35,091 bases of DNA from Oscillospiraceae bacterium (GTDB lineage Bacteria; Bacillota; Clostridia; Oscillospirales; CAG-272), in NCBI GenBank assembly GCA_015064205.1, contig SVSR01000004.1, positions 1 to 35,091 of the forward strand, in the 5' to 3' direction. Positions 14,071-21,627 of this stretch are shown one piece after another. The notes below the pieces were generated by a model that ran no database searches, had not been told where the DNA came from, and saw only the letters and a program-made list of their open reading frames with translations. Every line of letters begins with the position of its first letter. Position 1 is the first letter of the stretch. Made by a program: the position numbers and the translations under genes.

Positions 14071-15783
14071 ATGAAAATTTTTGACGTTCATTTGCATACC
14101 GATTGCGCTAATATCGGAATTGATTCAAAAAAGTTGATAGAAAAGATGGAAGAAGCCGGTATCTGGGGTGGATGTATCTTTTCTCAGAGACCTGACTACG
14201 ACTACCCCGAAACGGGACTTGACTTTGAGGGTAGAGTAAATCAGGTGCTTGAGTGGACAAAAGACTACAAAGACAGACTTTTCCCAGCTCTGTGGATTAA
14301 TCCGTATGAAGAAAATGCAGTAGAAAAGGTACAAATTGCAGCCAGCCGAGGAATCGCGGCTTTCAAAATGATGTGCACCACTTATTACCCTTATGAAGAA
14401 CAGTGTCTGGAAGTTCTCCGTGCAATTGCCAAAACAGGAAAGCCTGTGTTCTTCCACTCGGGAATACTTTATACCAAATGCACAGAAGTTCAGATATGTG
14501 ACCATAACAGACCTGTCAACTGGGAGAAGCTTTTAACCATACCCGGTCTTCGTTTTTCTTTAGCACATTGCTCCTGGCCATGGTATGATGAAATGATTGC
14601 ATTTGCCGGCAGAATGTATACAGACCGAACTGCCTATATCGAAGAAGGCGAAGTTCCCCCCACAATGTACTATGATCTCTCTCCCGGCACACCGGATGCT
14701 TACCGTGAGGATCTGTTTACCAAGCTTTACGATTTCAGCCCTATGGGTGCAAAGTGTATGTTCGGCAGCGACCAATGGGTTGAAGAATACAATCCCGAAA
14801 GAACCAGACGTCTTCTTGAAATGGACAACAAAATTCTTGACAAGCTCGGAATCAGCCTCGAGAGAAGAAACAAGATGTTTTATCAGAACTTCCTGACCTT
14901 TATGGGCAGAGAAGACCTTATTAAAGAAGAGGACGTTATCCTTCCCGGAAGTGACGACAGAAGATGTCCTTACAATCCCCAGGTTGTTGACATATGCAAG
15001 AAGTGGTACAAAAAACTTAACTTCCCGATGGAATATGACGGTGAGTTCAACCGTGCTCTTAACGAATACAAAATATCAGATGCTATTGATATAAGCAGAT
15101 ACGACATTAACGAAAAAGACGGAAGAAGGAATCTTTTGTCTTTCCTCTTTATGTGTGACGAGGTTGAAAAGAAATACAATGAAAAAGGTATAGACGAAAA
15201 AGTTCTTCTTGATACACTCGGTGACATTGTCCTCTGGACAAATGCCTGGAGCGAAGTCAAGGGCGAGATGTACCTCGGTGAGCTTGAATGGCTCAGATGC
15301 CATATGAAATTAAGACTTTTCCGTCTCGGCTCTCTCGAATTCATTAGTAAAAAATCCCCGTATGCCTGCCCTGAGCTTGGTCTCGAAAAGGGTGATAACG
15401 TACTTGACGTACATATCCCCGCAGGAGCTGATCTCTCACCCGAAGCAGTAAAAGAGTCACTCGAGCTTGCAAAAGCGTTTTATGCAAAGCATTATCCCGA
15501 GTTTGAGTTCAAGCACTTTATCTGCTACTCATGGATGATGGATACAGAGCTTCAGGATCTCTTAAACCCTGAAAGTAAGATACTCAAGTTCCAGAATATG
15601 TTTACACTTGTAAAAGACCTGGAGCAAGAAAACTACTCTGCGCTTAAATATATATTCAAGTGGAACAGTGCAAGACATAACATCAGAAGCGCCGTTTGTA
15701 CTTCAAGCTTCGCCGAAAAAATGAAGTCTCATATACTTCACGGCGGAAAGCTCAATATCGGTGTCGGTGTTATGAAAATCTAA
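14071..15783 (+). CDS. Amidohydrolase fused to a GNAT-like acyltransferase
   Basis: The 570-residue protein has two halves. Residues 1-285 form an amidohydrolase-2 TIM barrel with a full metal set: H7 and H9 (FDVHLHT), H129 (VFFHSG), H166 (LAHCSWPW) and D234 (FGSDQ). Residues about 300-570 resemble the NAT_N/GNAT_C acyltransferase family of gut Clostridia, with VLDVHIPAGADLSPEAVKES and ICYSWMMDTELQDLL blocks. The start at 14071 (MKIFDVHLH) follows AAAGGGGA at 14056-14063; an ATG at 14053 would overlap that site. As the first gene of an AraC-controlled operon with a dehydrogenase and an isomerase, it may remove or transfer an acyl or aryl group on a sugar derivative. The substrate is unknown. 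The fusion is read straight through with no frameshift. Confidence 0.75.
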   Translation: MKIFDVHLHTDCANIGIDSKKLIEKMEEAGIWGGCIFSQRPDYDYPETGLDFEGRVNQVLEWTKDYKDRLFPALWINPYEENAVEKVQIAASRGIAAFKMMCTTYYPYEEQCLEVLRAIAKTGKPVFFHSGILYTKCTEVQICDHNRPVNWEKLLTIPGLRFSLAHCSWPWYDEMIAFAGRMYTDRTAYIEEGEVPPTMYYDLSPGTPDAYREDLFTKLYDFSPMGAKCMFGSDQWVEEYNPERTRRLLEMDNKILDKLGISLERRNKMFYQNFLTFMGREDLIKEEDVILPGSDDRRCPYNPQVVDICKKWYKKLNFPMEYDGEFNRALNEYKISDAIDISRYDINEKDGRRNLLSFLFMCDEVEKKYNEKGIDEKVLLDTLGDIVLWTNAWSEVKGEMYLGELEWLRCHMKLRLFRLGSLEFISKKSPYACPELGLEKGDNVLDVHIPAGADLSPEAVKESLELAKAFYAKHYPEFEFKHFICYSWMMDTELQDLLNPESKILKFQNMFTLVKDLEQENYSALKYIFKWNSARHNIRSAVCTSSFAEKMKSHILHGGKLNIGVGVMKI

Positions 15784-15798
15784 TAAGGAGAATATATC

Positions 15799-16953
15799 AT
15801 GGCAAAAATAGCAGGACTTGACGCATTCAAGGAAAACCAGGAAGTTAAAGAAGTTGATACTTCCAAAAAGGTTAAGATAGGTATTATCGGTACAGGTTGG
15901 ATCGCAGAATCGCACATCAACGTTTACAAGCAGATGGAAGACGTTGAGATCGTGGCACTCGCTGATCTTATCCCCGGTAAAGCCGAAAAATTCGCAAAGA
16001 AATTTGAAATTGATGGGTGCCGCTTCTACGAAAGTGACGAGGCACTTCTCGCAGGTGAAAAGGAGCTTGACGGTGTCAGCATATGTACATACAACGGCAC
16101 TCACGCTTCCTGTACTATCAACGCACTCAATGCAGGAGTAAACGTAATGCTTGAAAAACCTTTTACCGTAACTCTTGACGAAGCAGTTAAAGTAATGAAG
16201 GCAGAAAAGAAGTCGGGCAAGATACTCACAATAGGTTTCCAGCCGAGAATGAGTGAAAATATGAAGATGATAAAGAAGATCGTCGATTCGGGCGAGCTCG
16301 GAGACATCTACTATATGCAGGCAGGCGGCGGACGCAGACGCGGTATTCCTACTCCTTTCGGCACAACTTTTATTGAAAAGGAGACAGGCGGAATAGGCGC
16401 GGTTGGTGATATCGGCTCTTACTCTCTCGATATGCTTCTCGGAGCAGTCGGTTATCCGAAGCCTTTAACCGTCAGCGGTTACACGTCCGCATTCCACGGA
16501 ACAAACCCCGGATATTATACTAAGCATCCGGAATACGCTGAAAAATTCGGTGTTGACGACTTCGCAGCGGCATTCGTTCGTCTTGAAGGCGGAATCATTC
16601 TCGATTTCCGTATCTCATGGGCAATGCATATGGACACCTGCGGTGACGCGCTTATTCTCGGTACAAAAGGCGGTCTTAGAATTCCCTCTACAGAATGCTG
16701 GAACGGCGAATTTGATAAACCTCTTACCATATACAAGTCTCTCGGTGACCAGACTGTAGAATACCAGGTACCCTTAAAGCCTAAGGATCAGCTCTTTACA
16801 AAGAAGCTTCGTGCATTCGTTGACTCCATAAAGGAAGGCGGCGAGGCAACAGTACCTTCAAGCGAGATCATATACAACCAGGCTATCATTGACGGTATAG
16901 TTAAGTCTGCCGAACTTGGCCGCGAGATCGAAATTGAAATTCCCGAAATATAA
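15799..16953 (+). CDS. Gfo/Idh/MocA-family NAD(P)-dependent sugar dehydrogenase
   Basis: The 384-residue oxidoreductase has an N-terminal Rossmann domain with G31-T-G-W-I-A36 after a 25-residue extension, and catalytic E119-K120-P121 (VMLEKPFTV). The C-terminal alpha/beta domain contains GGIGAVGDIGSYSLDMLLG. In that segment, where many family members have His, this protein has Tyr, as in glucose-fructose oxidoreductase-type members. The family oxidises or reduces a sugar or cyclitol hydroxyl using a nicotinamide cofactor. AAGGAG precedes the start at 15799, 15 nt after the previous stop, and the isomerase-like gene follows 14 nt downstream. With an isomerase partner, transient oxidation at C3 of a glycoside is one possible role (inference). 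Confidence 0.88.
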   Translation: MAKIAGLDAFKENQEVKEVDTSKKVKIGIIGTGWIAESHINVYKQMEDVEIVALADLIPGKAEKFAKKFEIDGCRFYESDEALLAGEKELDGVSICTYNGTHASCTINALNAGVNVMLEKPFTVTLDEAVKVMKAEKKSGKILTIGFQPRMSENMKMIKKIVDSGELGDIYYMQAGGGRRRGIPTPFGTTFIEKETGGIGAVGDIGSYSLDMLLGAVGYPKPLTVSGYTSAFHGTNPGYYTKHPEYAEKFGVDDFAAAFVRLEGGIILDFRISWAMHMDTCGDALILGTKGGLRIPSTECWNGEFDKPLTIYKSLGDQTVEYQVPLKPKDQLFTKKLRAFVDSIKEGGEATVPSSEIIYNQAIIDGIVKSAELGREIEIEIPEI

Positions 16954-16967
16954 GCGGAGGTAAGAAA

Positions 16968-17777
16968 ATGAAATTTCCAATAGCTTTGCAGCTTTATTCA
17001 GTACGCTCGGATATGTCAGCAGATCCCGAGGGTACACTCAGAAAAGTAAAAGAAATGGGATATGAGGGCGTTGAAACTGCCGGTCTTTACCGTATGAGCC
17101 CCGAAAAGCTTCGTGACCTTTGCAAAGAAATCGGACTTGTACCACTATCCGCACACGTTCCGTTTGTTGATATGATGAACGATCCTGACATACTTAAGGA
17201 TTATGCCGAGCTTGGCTGTAAATTTGTAGTTATTCCCTATTTGACAGAAGAATACCGTCCGGGAAACGAAAAATTTGCAGAAGTAATAGAGGGCGCAAAA
17301 ATGCTCGGAGAAAAAGCAAAAGCGCTCGGTATAACTCTTGCATACCACAACCACGATTTTGAGTTTGAAAAAATAGACGGTGAATACGCGCTTGACATTC
17401 TTTATAAGGAAGTACCAGCAGATATACTCGAACCCGAGCTTGACACGTGTTGGGTAAATGTCGGCGGGGAGGATCCGGCAAAGTATATGCTCAAATACGC
17501 AGGCAGACAAAGACTTCTTCACCTCAAGGACTTTGCAGGCTCAAAGAGTGAAAATATGTATGCTCTTATCGGTATTGACGAAGATAAAAAGAAGGACGGC
17601 GGCGGAAAATTTGAGTTCCGTCCTCTCGGCAAGGGTGTTCAGGATTTCCCTGCAATTCTTGACTCTGCTGAAAAATGCGGCGTTGAATGGGTAATCGTTG
17701 AACAGGATAATCCGAGTATGGGACTTACTCCATTAGAATGCGCAAAAGTAAGTATTGATTATCTTAAAACGCTTTAA
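16968..17777 (+). CDS. Sugar isomerase/epimerase-like TIM barrel (AP endonuclease 2 family)
   Basis: This 269-residue protein belongs to the xylose isomerase-like/IolE TIM-barrel superfamily. It starts FPIALQLYSVR, followed by GYEGVETAGLY. Probable metal-binding elements are the YHNHDFEF strand, ELDTCWVNVGG, LLHLKDF and the late EQDN. GCGGAGG precedes the start at 16968. It is the last gene of the operon and is followed by a long terminator hairpin. Relatives include inosose dehydratases, hydroxypyruvate isomerases, sugar epimerases and the C-glycoside-cleaving DgpC-type subunits that work with a Gfo/Idh dehydrogenase. Sequence alone does not tell which applies. Confidence 0.85.
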   Translation: MKFPIALQLYSVRSDMSADPEGTLRKVKEMGYEGVETAGLYRMSPEKLRDLCKEIGLVPLSAHVPFVDMMNDPDILKDYAELGCKFVVIPYLTEEYRPGNEKFAEVIEGAKMLGEKAKALGITLAYHNHDFEFEKIDGEYALDILYKEVPADILEPELDTCWVNVGGEDPAKYMLKYAGRQRLLHLKDFAGSKSENMYALIGIDEDKKKDGGGKFEFRPLGKGVQDFPAILDSAEKCGVEWVIVEQDNPSMGLTPLECAKVSIDYLKTL

Positions 17778-17791
17778 TCTCGACATATAAA

Positions 17792-17830
17792 TTAAAGACC
17801 GGGACACACTCTGTGTATCCCGGTCTTTAA
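17792..17830 (+). terminator. Terminator of the amidohydrolase operon
   Basis: An 18-bp inverted repeat with one mismatch (TTAAAGACCGGGACACAC / GTGTATCCCGGTCTTTAA). The 3' arm ends in CTTTAA rather than a long T-run, and the stem is unusually long and GC-rich at its centre. Confidence 0.7.
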
Positions 17831-17932
17831 AGTTACGTTGCACGAATTTCAAGGACTGTTTTCAACATGCCGTTTTATTTTTGATCCCACCTGTATTTCA
17901 AAACAGCAGTTTGTTCACACTTTGGCCACACG

Positions 17933-17950
17933 CAATATGTTAACACATTG
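17933..17950. promoter_or_regulatory. 18-bp near-palindrome, possible operator
   Basis: CAATATGTTAACACATTG has 8 of 9 complementary positions around a TGTTAACA core. It stands alone in non-coding sequence with no promoter clearly attached. Confidence 0.3.
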
Positions 17951-18094
17951 TAAACAATACTCTTGCTTTATACCGTTTTTGCGCCGTTTTATATGCTTTT
18001 TTCTTGTTTTTAGCCTATTGAAACTTTATTTTTATAATCTTATCGGATTGTCGATTTTCGTCGAGTGATAGGGGGTTACAATAAGGGATTTTTC

Positions 18095-18169
18095 ATGGTA
18101 AAATATAAATGTGCAAAAGCGAAGAATATGTTTGCAAATACCGACAGAAAAATTTTTGCAAAACCATAA
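18095..18169 (+). CDS. Possible 24-residue basic microprotein
   Basis: An ATG at 18095 follows AAGGGA (18084-18089) and opens a 24-codon frame rich in Lys (MVKYKCAKAKNMF...) that ends in TAA. No convincing promoter is correctly spaced upstream. It may be a leader peptide or chance. Confidence 0.2.
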   Translation: MVKYKCAKAKNMFANTDRKIFAKP

Positions 18170-18170
18170 A

Positions 18171-18198
18171 ACGACATATTTTTCGCATGACGTATAAT
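18171..18198 (+). promoter_or_regulatory. Weak promoter for the 87-residue protein gene
   Basis: ACGACA (18171-18176), a 16-nt spacer and a perfect TATAAT (18193-18198). The leader would be about 44 nt. Confidence 0.45.
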
Positions 18199-18248
18199 AA
18201 AATATTAACGTAAATGCAACATCATACTTTACCGGAGGGAAAATTTCC

Positions 18249-18512
18249 ATGACAGAAACTAAAAAAACGTCGATCGTACGTGCGATCAAAAACATTTCAG
18301 AAGGCAGTGTACTTATCTATAAAGCTGTTAATACTTACGATAACAACTACGAACTGTCCGTTGAACAGTATAAGAACGATATACTCATCAAAGAAGCTTC
18401 TGAAGAAGTGTCATTTGACAGCCTTGATATTCTAGACAGCCTTCTTTTGGATATGTGCAAAGGAGAGCTTGAGCCTTGCCATCTTAAAGACATAATTGAG
18501 GATCTTATATAA
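18249..18512 (+). CDS. Small acidic hypothetical protein (DUF6514-like)
   Basis: The 87-residue protein begins MTETKKTSIVRAIKN and has a beta-rich middle (YELSVEQYKNDILIKEASEEV). It ends in an acidic helix (PCHLKDIIEDLI). The pattern of a short strand region followed by LEPCHLKDIIEDLI resembles small uncharacterised Firmicutes proteins such as DUF6514, but that match is tentative. It has no signal peptide or membrane segment. CCGGAGGGA lies at 18233-18241. The gene is monocistronic and convergent with lysK, sharing a bidirectional terminator. No function can be assigned. Confidence 0.7.
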   Translation: MTETKKTSIVRAIKNISEGSVLIYKAVNTYDNNYELSVEQYKNDILIKEASEEVSFDSLDILDSLLLDMCKGELEPCHLKDIIEDLI

Positions 18513-18546
18513 AAATATCGGAAGCATTATGCTTCCGATATTTTTT
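18511..18546. terminator. Bidirectional terminator between the small gene and lysK
   Basis: A long stem (AAAATATCGGAAGCA / TGCTTCCGATATTTT) with a 3-4 nt loop has T-runs on both strands. It serves the rightward gene ending at 18512 and the leftward gene ending at 18551. Confidence 0.93.
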
Positions 18547-18550
18547 AATT

Positions 18551-20596
18551 TTAGTGGATCGCAGTTCCTTCGGGAACAGAATCGTCAACAAATATTATCT
18601 TGCATCCGCAGGCGTTATTTGTTGCCGCAATAAGCATACCCTGCGAATTGATATTACAGATTCTGTTAGGCTTTAAGTTCGCAATTACGATTATCTTTCT
18701 TCCTACAAGCTGTTCGGGAGTGTATTCTTCCTTAATTGATGACATGATAACTCGCTCACCGAGTCCGTCAAAAAGTGTAAGCTTTAAGCAGGAGTGAGAC
18801 TTACGTACGCCCTCCGCTTTGAGTATCTTGCATACTCTGAAATCAAGCTTATCAAAATCATCAATCGTTACCTGCTCTTTTACAGGGGCAACGGGATCGG
18901 GCTCACGGTTTACTTCAACTTCTTCCGGGTCTGCACATTTCTCACAAGGCTTGTCTGCTTCAATTTCAGCTTCGGTCTGAGGATACGAGAAGTCAAGAAG
19001 TCCAACGTACTTTTCAGGCTCTATAGCAAATAGGAAAAGGTAAAGTCTCGGTCCTCTTTCCTTATCTATAAGAAGCTTATATACGGTCTTAAAGAACGCG
19101 CCCTGAACTCCCTTTAATACCTTTTCATCAAGGTCTGCGCCGTATACTTCCTTCGGTATAGCATAAAGCTCGCTGTTGAGCTCATCAAGCGTATATCCGC
19201 CGCGCGCTATATAGTCATGCAGAAGTTCAATGGTCTTCTTTTCGTCGTCATTTAAAGTATTGTATACTTCAAAATTACGTGTGCTGCGCAGACGGTTAAC
19301 CTGATCGGGAGCACACTGTTCAAGCCAGAACTTTGCTCTGTCAAGTCTGTCGGCAAAGTCAGCCTCACGGTACGGCATGCCAATCTTTTCAAACACCGTT
19401 TCAAGCATCGGTACGTTGAAGTTTACAACCGAGCCGAGCTGCACGAGAAGTGCCATCGGAACCGTAGCTATATCACGTCCGGGTACCATACAGTTGTACA
19501 TAATATCATATGTTATATCGTTTGCCCTGCCCTCACGCACGTCTGTGAGCATCTTATCAAACTCAAAGTACTGGCGGAGTATTCCGTCGTCAAAGCAAAT
19601 GTCAAATGCCTTTGTCGGGTCTGTCTTTGAGTAAAGCCACAAAAGCACCTCAGGCTGATAAAGCTTTAAAAGTGTTTCGGGAGTAAGGTTAAGGCCTGAG
19701 GAGCTTGACATTTTACCGGTCATACCCTTTATTCCGATAAACTCATATCCCTGGAAAAGCGGTGCCTTGAAGCCAAATACTTTTTCGGAAATTATCTTTG
19801 AGTTATTATATGAGCCTGTGGGTGCGGCGTGATCCTTTCCGCCGGGTTCAAAGTCAACACCCTCGTATCTCCAGCGCATCGGCCAGTCTATCTTCCAGCC
19901 GAGCTTACAATTAAAGTTTTCAAGGAAATTGAAGTGACCCTTATGTCCGCAGCGGCAAGTGTAATCTGCCTCTGTGCAATCATCCGAAAGAGAGGTAATA
20001 GTTGTAAAGTCAGTACGGCACTCGGGGCAGAAAATGCTGACGGGATAGTATGCTGCTTTTTCTGCATCATGCTCTGCCTTGAGCTCCTCTTCGCTCTTGC
20101 TTGCATCCTTCGTTTTAAAGGAGTCAAGTATTTCAAAAATCTCGTCCTTCTTCTGAAGCGACTCGATAATATCCCTTGTATATTTACCCGAGCGGTACAT
20201 CTCTGCCTGATAACGGCAGTCAAGCTCAATGCCAAAAGGCTCTATTCCCTTTAAGAATTCTTCTTCAAAGTGCTTTGCATAGTTTTCGTGGCATCCCCAC
20301 GGATCGGGAATATCAACGTACGGGCAACCGATATACTTATCATAGTCATTGCCCACAACTTGTTGAACGTTGGCAGGGATCTTACGGCAACGGTCGTATT
20401 CGTCCCAGGAAATAAGAAGTCTTGCCTTCTTGCCCTTTTTCTGAAGCGCCTTGACAACAAACAGAGGTGTTGCCAAGTCTCTGAAATTACCTATGTGAAC
20501 AGAGCCGGAGGGGCTGACACCTGCGGCACAAACGTATTCTTCCTTATTCGGATTGCGCTCGATAATCTTCTGCGCAATTTCTTCTGACCAATGCAT
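18551..20596 (-). CDS. lysK: Class I lysyl-tRNA synthetase with C-terminal tRNA-binding domain
   Basis: This 681-residue class I LysRS attaches lysine to tRNA-Lys. The Rossmann catalytic core carries HIGN (34-37) and KMSSSSG (295-301). A probable zinc site is C190-xx-C193 with C214-x-C216. A helical anticodon-binding cage occupies about 330-540. Residues about 570-681 form an added Trbp111/EMAP OB-fold like the MetRS C-terminal domain (VTIDDFDKLDFRVCKILKAE, VIANLKPNRICNINSQGM). Ordinary class I LysRS is about 520 residues, so this fusion is longer than usual. The start could be ATG 20596 or an in-frame TTG at 20605; ATG is preferred because the AGGAG site comes into range if the leader hairpin folds. 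No class II LysS is in the window. Confidence 0.93.
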   Translation of the reverse strand: MHWSEEIAQKIIERNPNKEEYVCAAGVSPSGSVHIGNFRDLATPLFVVKALQKKGKKARLLISWDEYDRCRKIPANVQQVVGNDYDKYIGCPYVDIPDPWGCHENYAKHFEEEFLKGIEPFGIELDCRYQAEMYRSGKYTRDIIESLQKKDEIFEILDSFKTKDASKSEEELKAEHDAEKAAYYPVSIFCPECRTDFTTITSLSDDCTEADYTCRCGHKGHFNFLENFNCKLGWKIDWPMRWRYEGVDFEPGGKDHAAPTGSYNNSKIISEKVFGFKAPLFQGYEFIGIKGMTGKMSSSSGLNLTPETLLKLYQPEVLLWLYSKTDPTKAFDICFDDGILRQYFEFDKMLTDVREGRANDITYDIMYNCMVPGRDIATVPMALLVQLGSVVNFNVPMLETVFEKIGMPYREADFADRLDRAKFWLEQCAPDQVNRLRSTRNFEVYNTLNDDEKKTIELLHDYIARGGYTLDELNSELYAIPKEVYGADLDEKVLKGVQGAFFKTVYKLLIDKERGPRLYLFLFAIEPEKYVGLLDFSYPQTEAEIEADKPCEKCADPEEVEVNREPDPVAPVKEQVTIDDFDKLDFRVCKILKAEGVRKSHSCLKLTLFDGLGERVIMSSIKEEYTPEQLVGRKIIVIANLKPNRICNINSQGMLIAATNNACGCKIIFVDDSVPEGTAIH

Positions 20597-20605
20597 TCTT
20601 TTCAA

Positions 20606-20628
20606 GTTCCGAAGTACGGAACGCTCCT
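20606..20628 (-). promoter_or_regulatory. lysK ribosome binding site followed by a hairpin
   Basis: AGGAG (20624-20628, read leftward) is 27 nt from the ATG. Between them lies a perfect hairpin, GTTCCG-TACTT-CGGAAC (20606-20622). With the hairpin folded, about 10 nt separate AGGAG from the ATG. A folded or unfolded state could therefore set translation. Confidence 0.5.
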
Positions 20629-20665
20629 TTCAGTAGTCTTTAAACCGAAAATATAATTTCATATT

Positions 20666-20694
20666 ATTATAACACAGCAAAACTGCCGTGTCAA
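20666..20694 (-). promoter_or_regulatory. Consensus sigma-A promoter of lysK
   Basis: Reading leftward, perfect TTGACA (20689-20694), a 17-nt spacer and perfect TATAAT (20666-20671). Start near 20659. The leader of about 62 nt is far too short for a T-box or L-box riboswitch. Confidence 0.85.
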
Positions 20695-20745
20695 TAAGCG
20701 GCTGTTAAAATTCCCCTTAATATAAATGTTTATTAAAATATACTA

Positions 20746-20775
20746 TTGACATTTGTTTTTTATCTATGCTATAAT
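20746..20775 (+). promoter_or_regulatory. Consensus promoter of the ECF S-component gene
   Basis: TTGACA (20746-20751), an 18-nt spacer and TATAAT (20770-20775). The leader is about 28 nt, so no vitamin riboswitch precedes this gene. Confidence 0.8.
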
Positions 20776-20809
20776 TTGGTGTAATAATTCAGGTAGGAAG
20801 TGATAAGTT

Positions 20810-21379
20810 ATGAGTACAAACAAAACAAACACGAGAAAGCTCGTTCTTGCGGCTATACTTACAGCACTCGTTATAGTTCTTCAGTTTATGGGTGCTTTTA
20901 TTAAGCTCGGTCCGTTTTCGATCTCGCTTGTGCTCCTTCCGATCGTCATCGGTGCGGCAACCTGCGGCAGTACGATCGGAGCATGGCTCGGGCTTGTATT
21001 CGGTCTTGTAGTACTTTGGAGCGGCGACGCTGCTGCTTTCCTTGCAATAGATATTCCCGGAACGGTGATAACAGTTCTCGCAAAAGGCGGTTTATGCGGG
21101 CTTTTAGCAGGACTTGCTTACAAAGCATTTGAAAAATACAACCGTTATCTTGCAGTGCTTATAGCGGCTATTGTCTGCCCTGTTGTGAACACGGGAATAT
21201 TCCTTCTCGGATGTAAGTTATTCTTTATGGACACGATAACGGCATGGGCTGACGGCGGTAATGTTTTAAAGTATATGATACTCGGACTTGTTGGAGGAAA
21301 CTTCTTATTTGAGCTTGGATTTAACGTTGTTTTAAGTCCCGTTATTGTAAGATTACTTGACGCGGCAAAGAGAAATTAA
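20810..21379 (+). CDS. ECF transporter substrate-binding S component
   Basis: This 189-residue membrane protein has about six hydrophobic segments. It has the N-terminal TRKLVLAAILTALVIVLQFMG helix typical of energy-coupling-factor S components (a TxxLvxxAlltAL signature), then FSISLVLLPIVIGAATCG and a late GGNFLFELGFNVVLSPVI segment. S components bind a vitamin or metal and dock onto a shared EcfA-A'-T energising module encoded elsewhere. TAGGAAG lies at 20794-20800. No riboswitch or biosynthetic neighbour reveals the substrate. It is monocistronic, divergent from lysK. Confidence 0.85.
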   Translation: MSTNKTNTRKLVLAAILTALVIVLQFMGAFIKLGPFSISLVLLPIVIGAATCGSTIGAWLGLVFGLVVLWSGDAAAFLAIDIPGTVITVLAKGGLCGLLAGLAYKAFEKYNRYLAVLIAAIVCPVVNTGIFLLGCKLFFMDTITAWADGGNVLKYMILGLVGGNFLFELGFNVVLSPVIVRLLDAAKRN

Positions 21380-21390
21380 GTATACATAAA

Positions 21391-21426
21391 AAAGCCTTGT
21401 ATCTGTGTTGGTACAAGGCTTTTTTT
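21391..21426 (+). terminator. Terminator after the ECF S-component gene
   Basis: AGCCTTGTA (21393-21401) pairs with TACAAGGCT (21412-21420), followed by TTTTTT. An A-run on the 5' side makes it work leftward as well. Confidence 0.9.
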
Positions 21427-21483
21427 GATCGCTATTAACCTCCGCTTGAAGCAAGGAAGTTAATGTGAACACGCTACGTATGC

Positions 21484-21616
21484 TTGCCTCCACTTTTCCA
21501 AAGGGGAGGGGGACCGCATAGCGGTGGAAGGGTTTCGGTCAGCTTACAATTTCTTATCTTTTAAACCCTTCAGTCGCCTATCGGCGCCAGCTCCCCTTTA
21601 AAAAGGGGAGCCTTTT
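21484..21616. repeat. MITE-like palindromic repeat element (about 133 bp)
   Basis: Both ends, read inward, have the same plan. An outer GCCTCC/GGCTCCCC block leads into a CCAAAGGGGAG or TTAAAGGGGAG motif. An inner GC-rich hairpin follows (ACCGC-ATA-GCGGT at 21513-21525, and GGCGCCGATAGGCGA read leftward). Both then reach GAAGGGTTT. The right arm carries a perfect 9-bp hairpin, CTCCCCTTT-AA-AAAGGGGAG (21591-21610). The element is non-coding and intergenic. Its sequence style matches a dispersed repeat that I recall as common in Oscillospiraceae genomes (from memory, not checked). Confidence 0.65.
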
Positions 21617-21627
21617 GTTGTCTTTCT

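Larger units (their letters stand above)
17831..18248. other. 418-bp AT-rich intergenic region without a clear gene
   Basis: This gap separates the operon terminator from the small gene at 18249. It holds a near-palindrome at 17933-17950, a possible 24-codon reading frame at 18095-18169 and a weak promoter at 18171-18198. An open frame at 17838-18068 has no ribosome binding site and is low in coding character. A diverged regulatory leader or gene remnant is possible. Confidence 0.5.

Noticed and set aside
17838-18068. A 76-codon frame in the intergenic gap
   Set aside because: No ribosome binding site, low-complexity Phe/Leu/Cys-rich translation from AT-rich DNA, and no promoter at the right distance.
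20597-20660. A T-box or lysine riboswitch before lysK
   Set aside because: The leader between the consensus promoter and the start is only about 62 nt, with a single small hairpin.
20776-20809. A vitamin riboswitch before the ECF S component
   Set aside because: Only about 28 nt of leader follow the promoter, so the substrate cannot be inferred this way.
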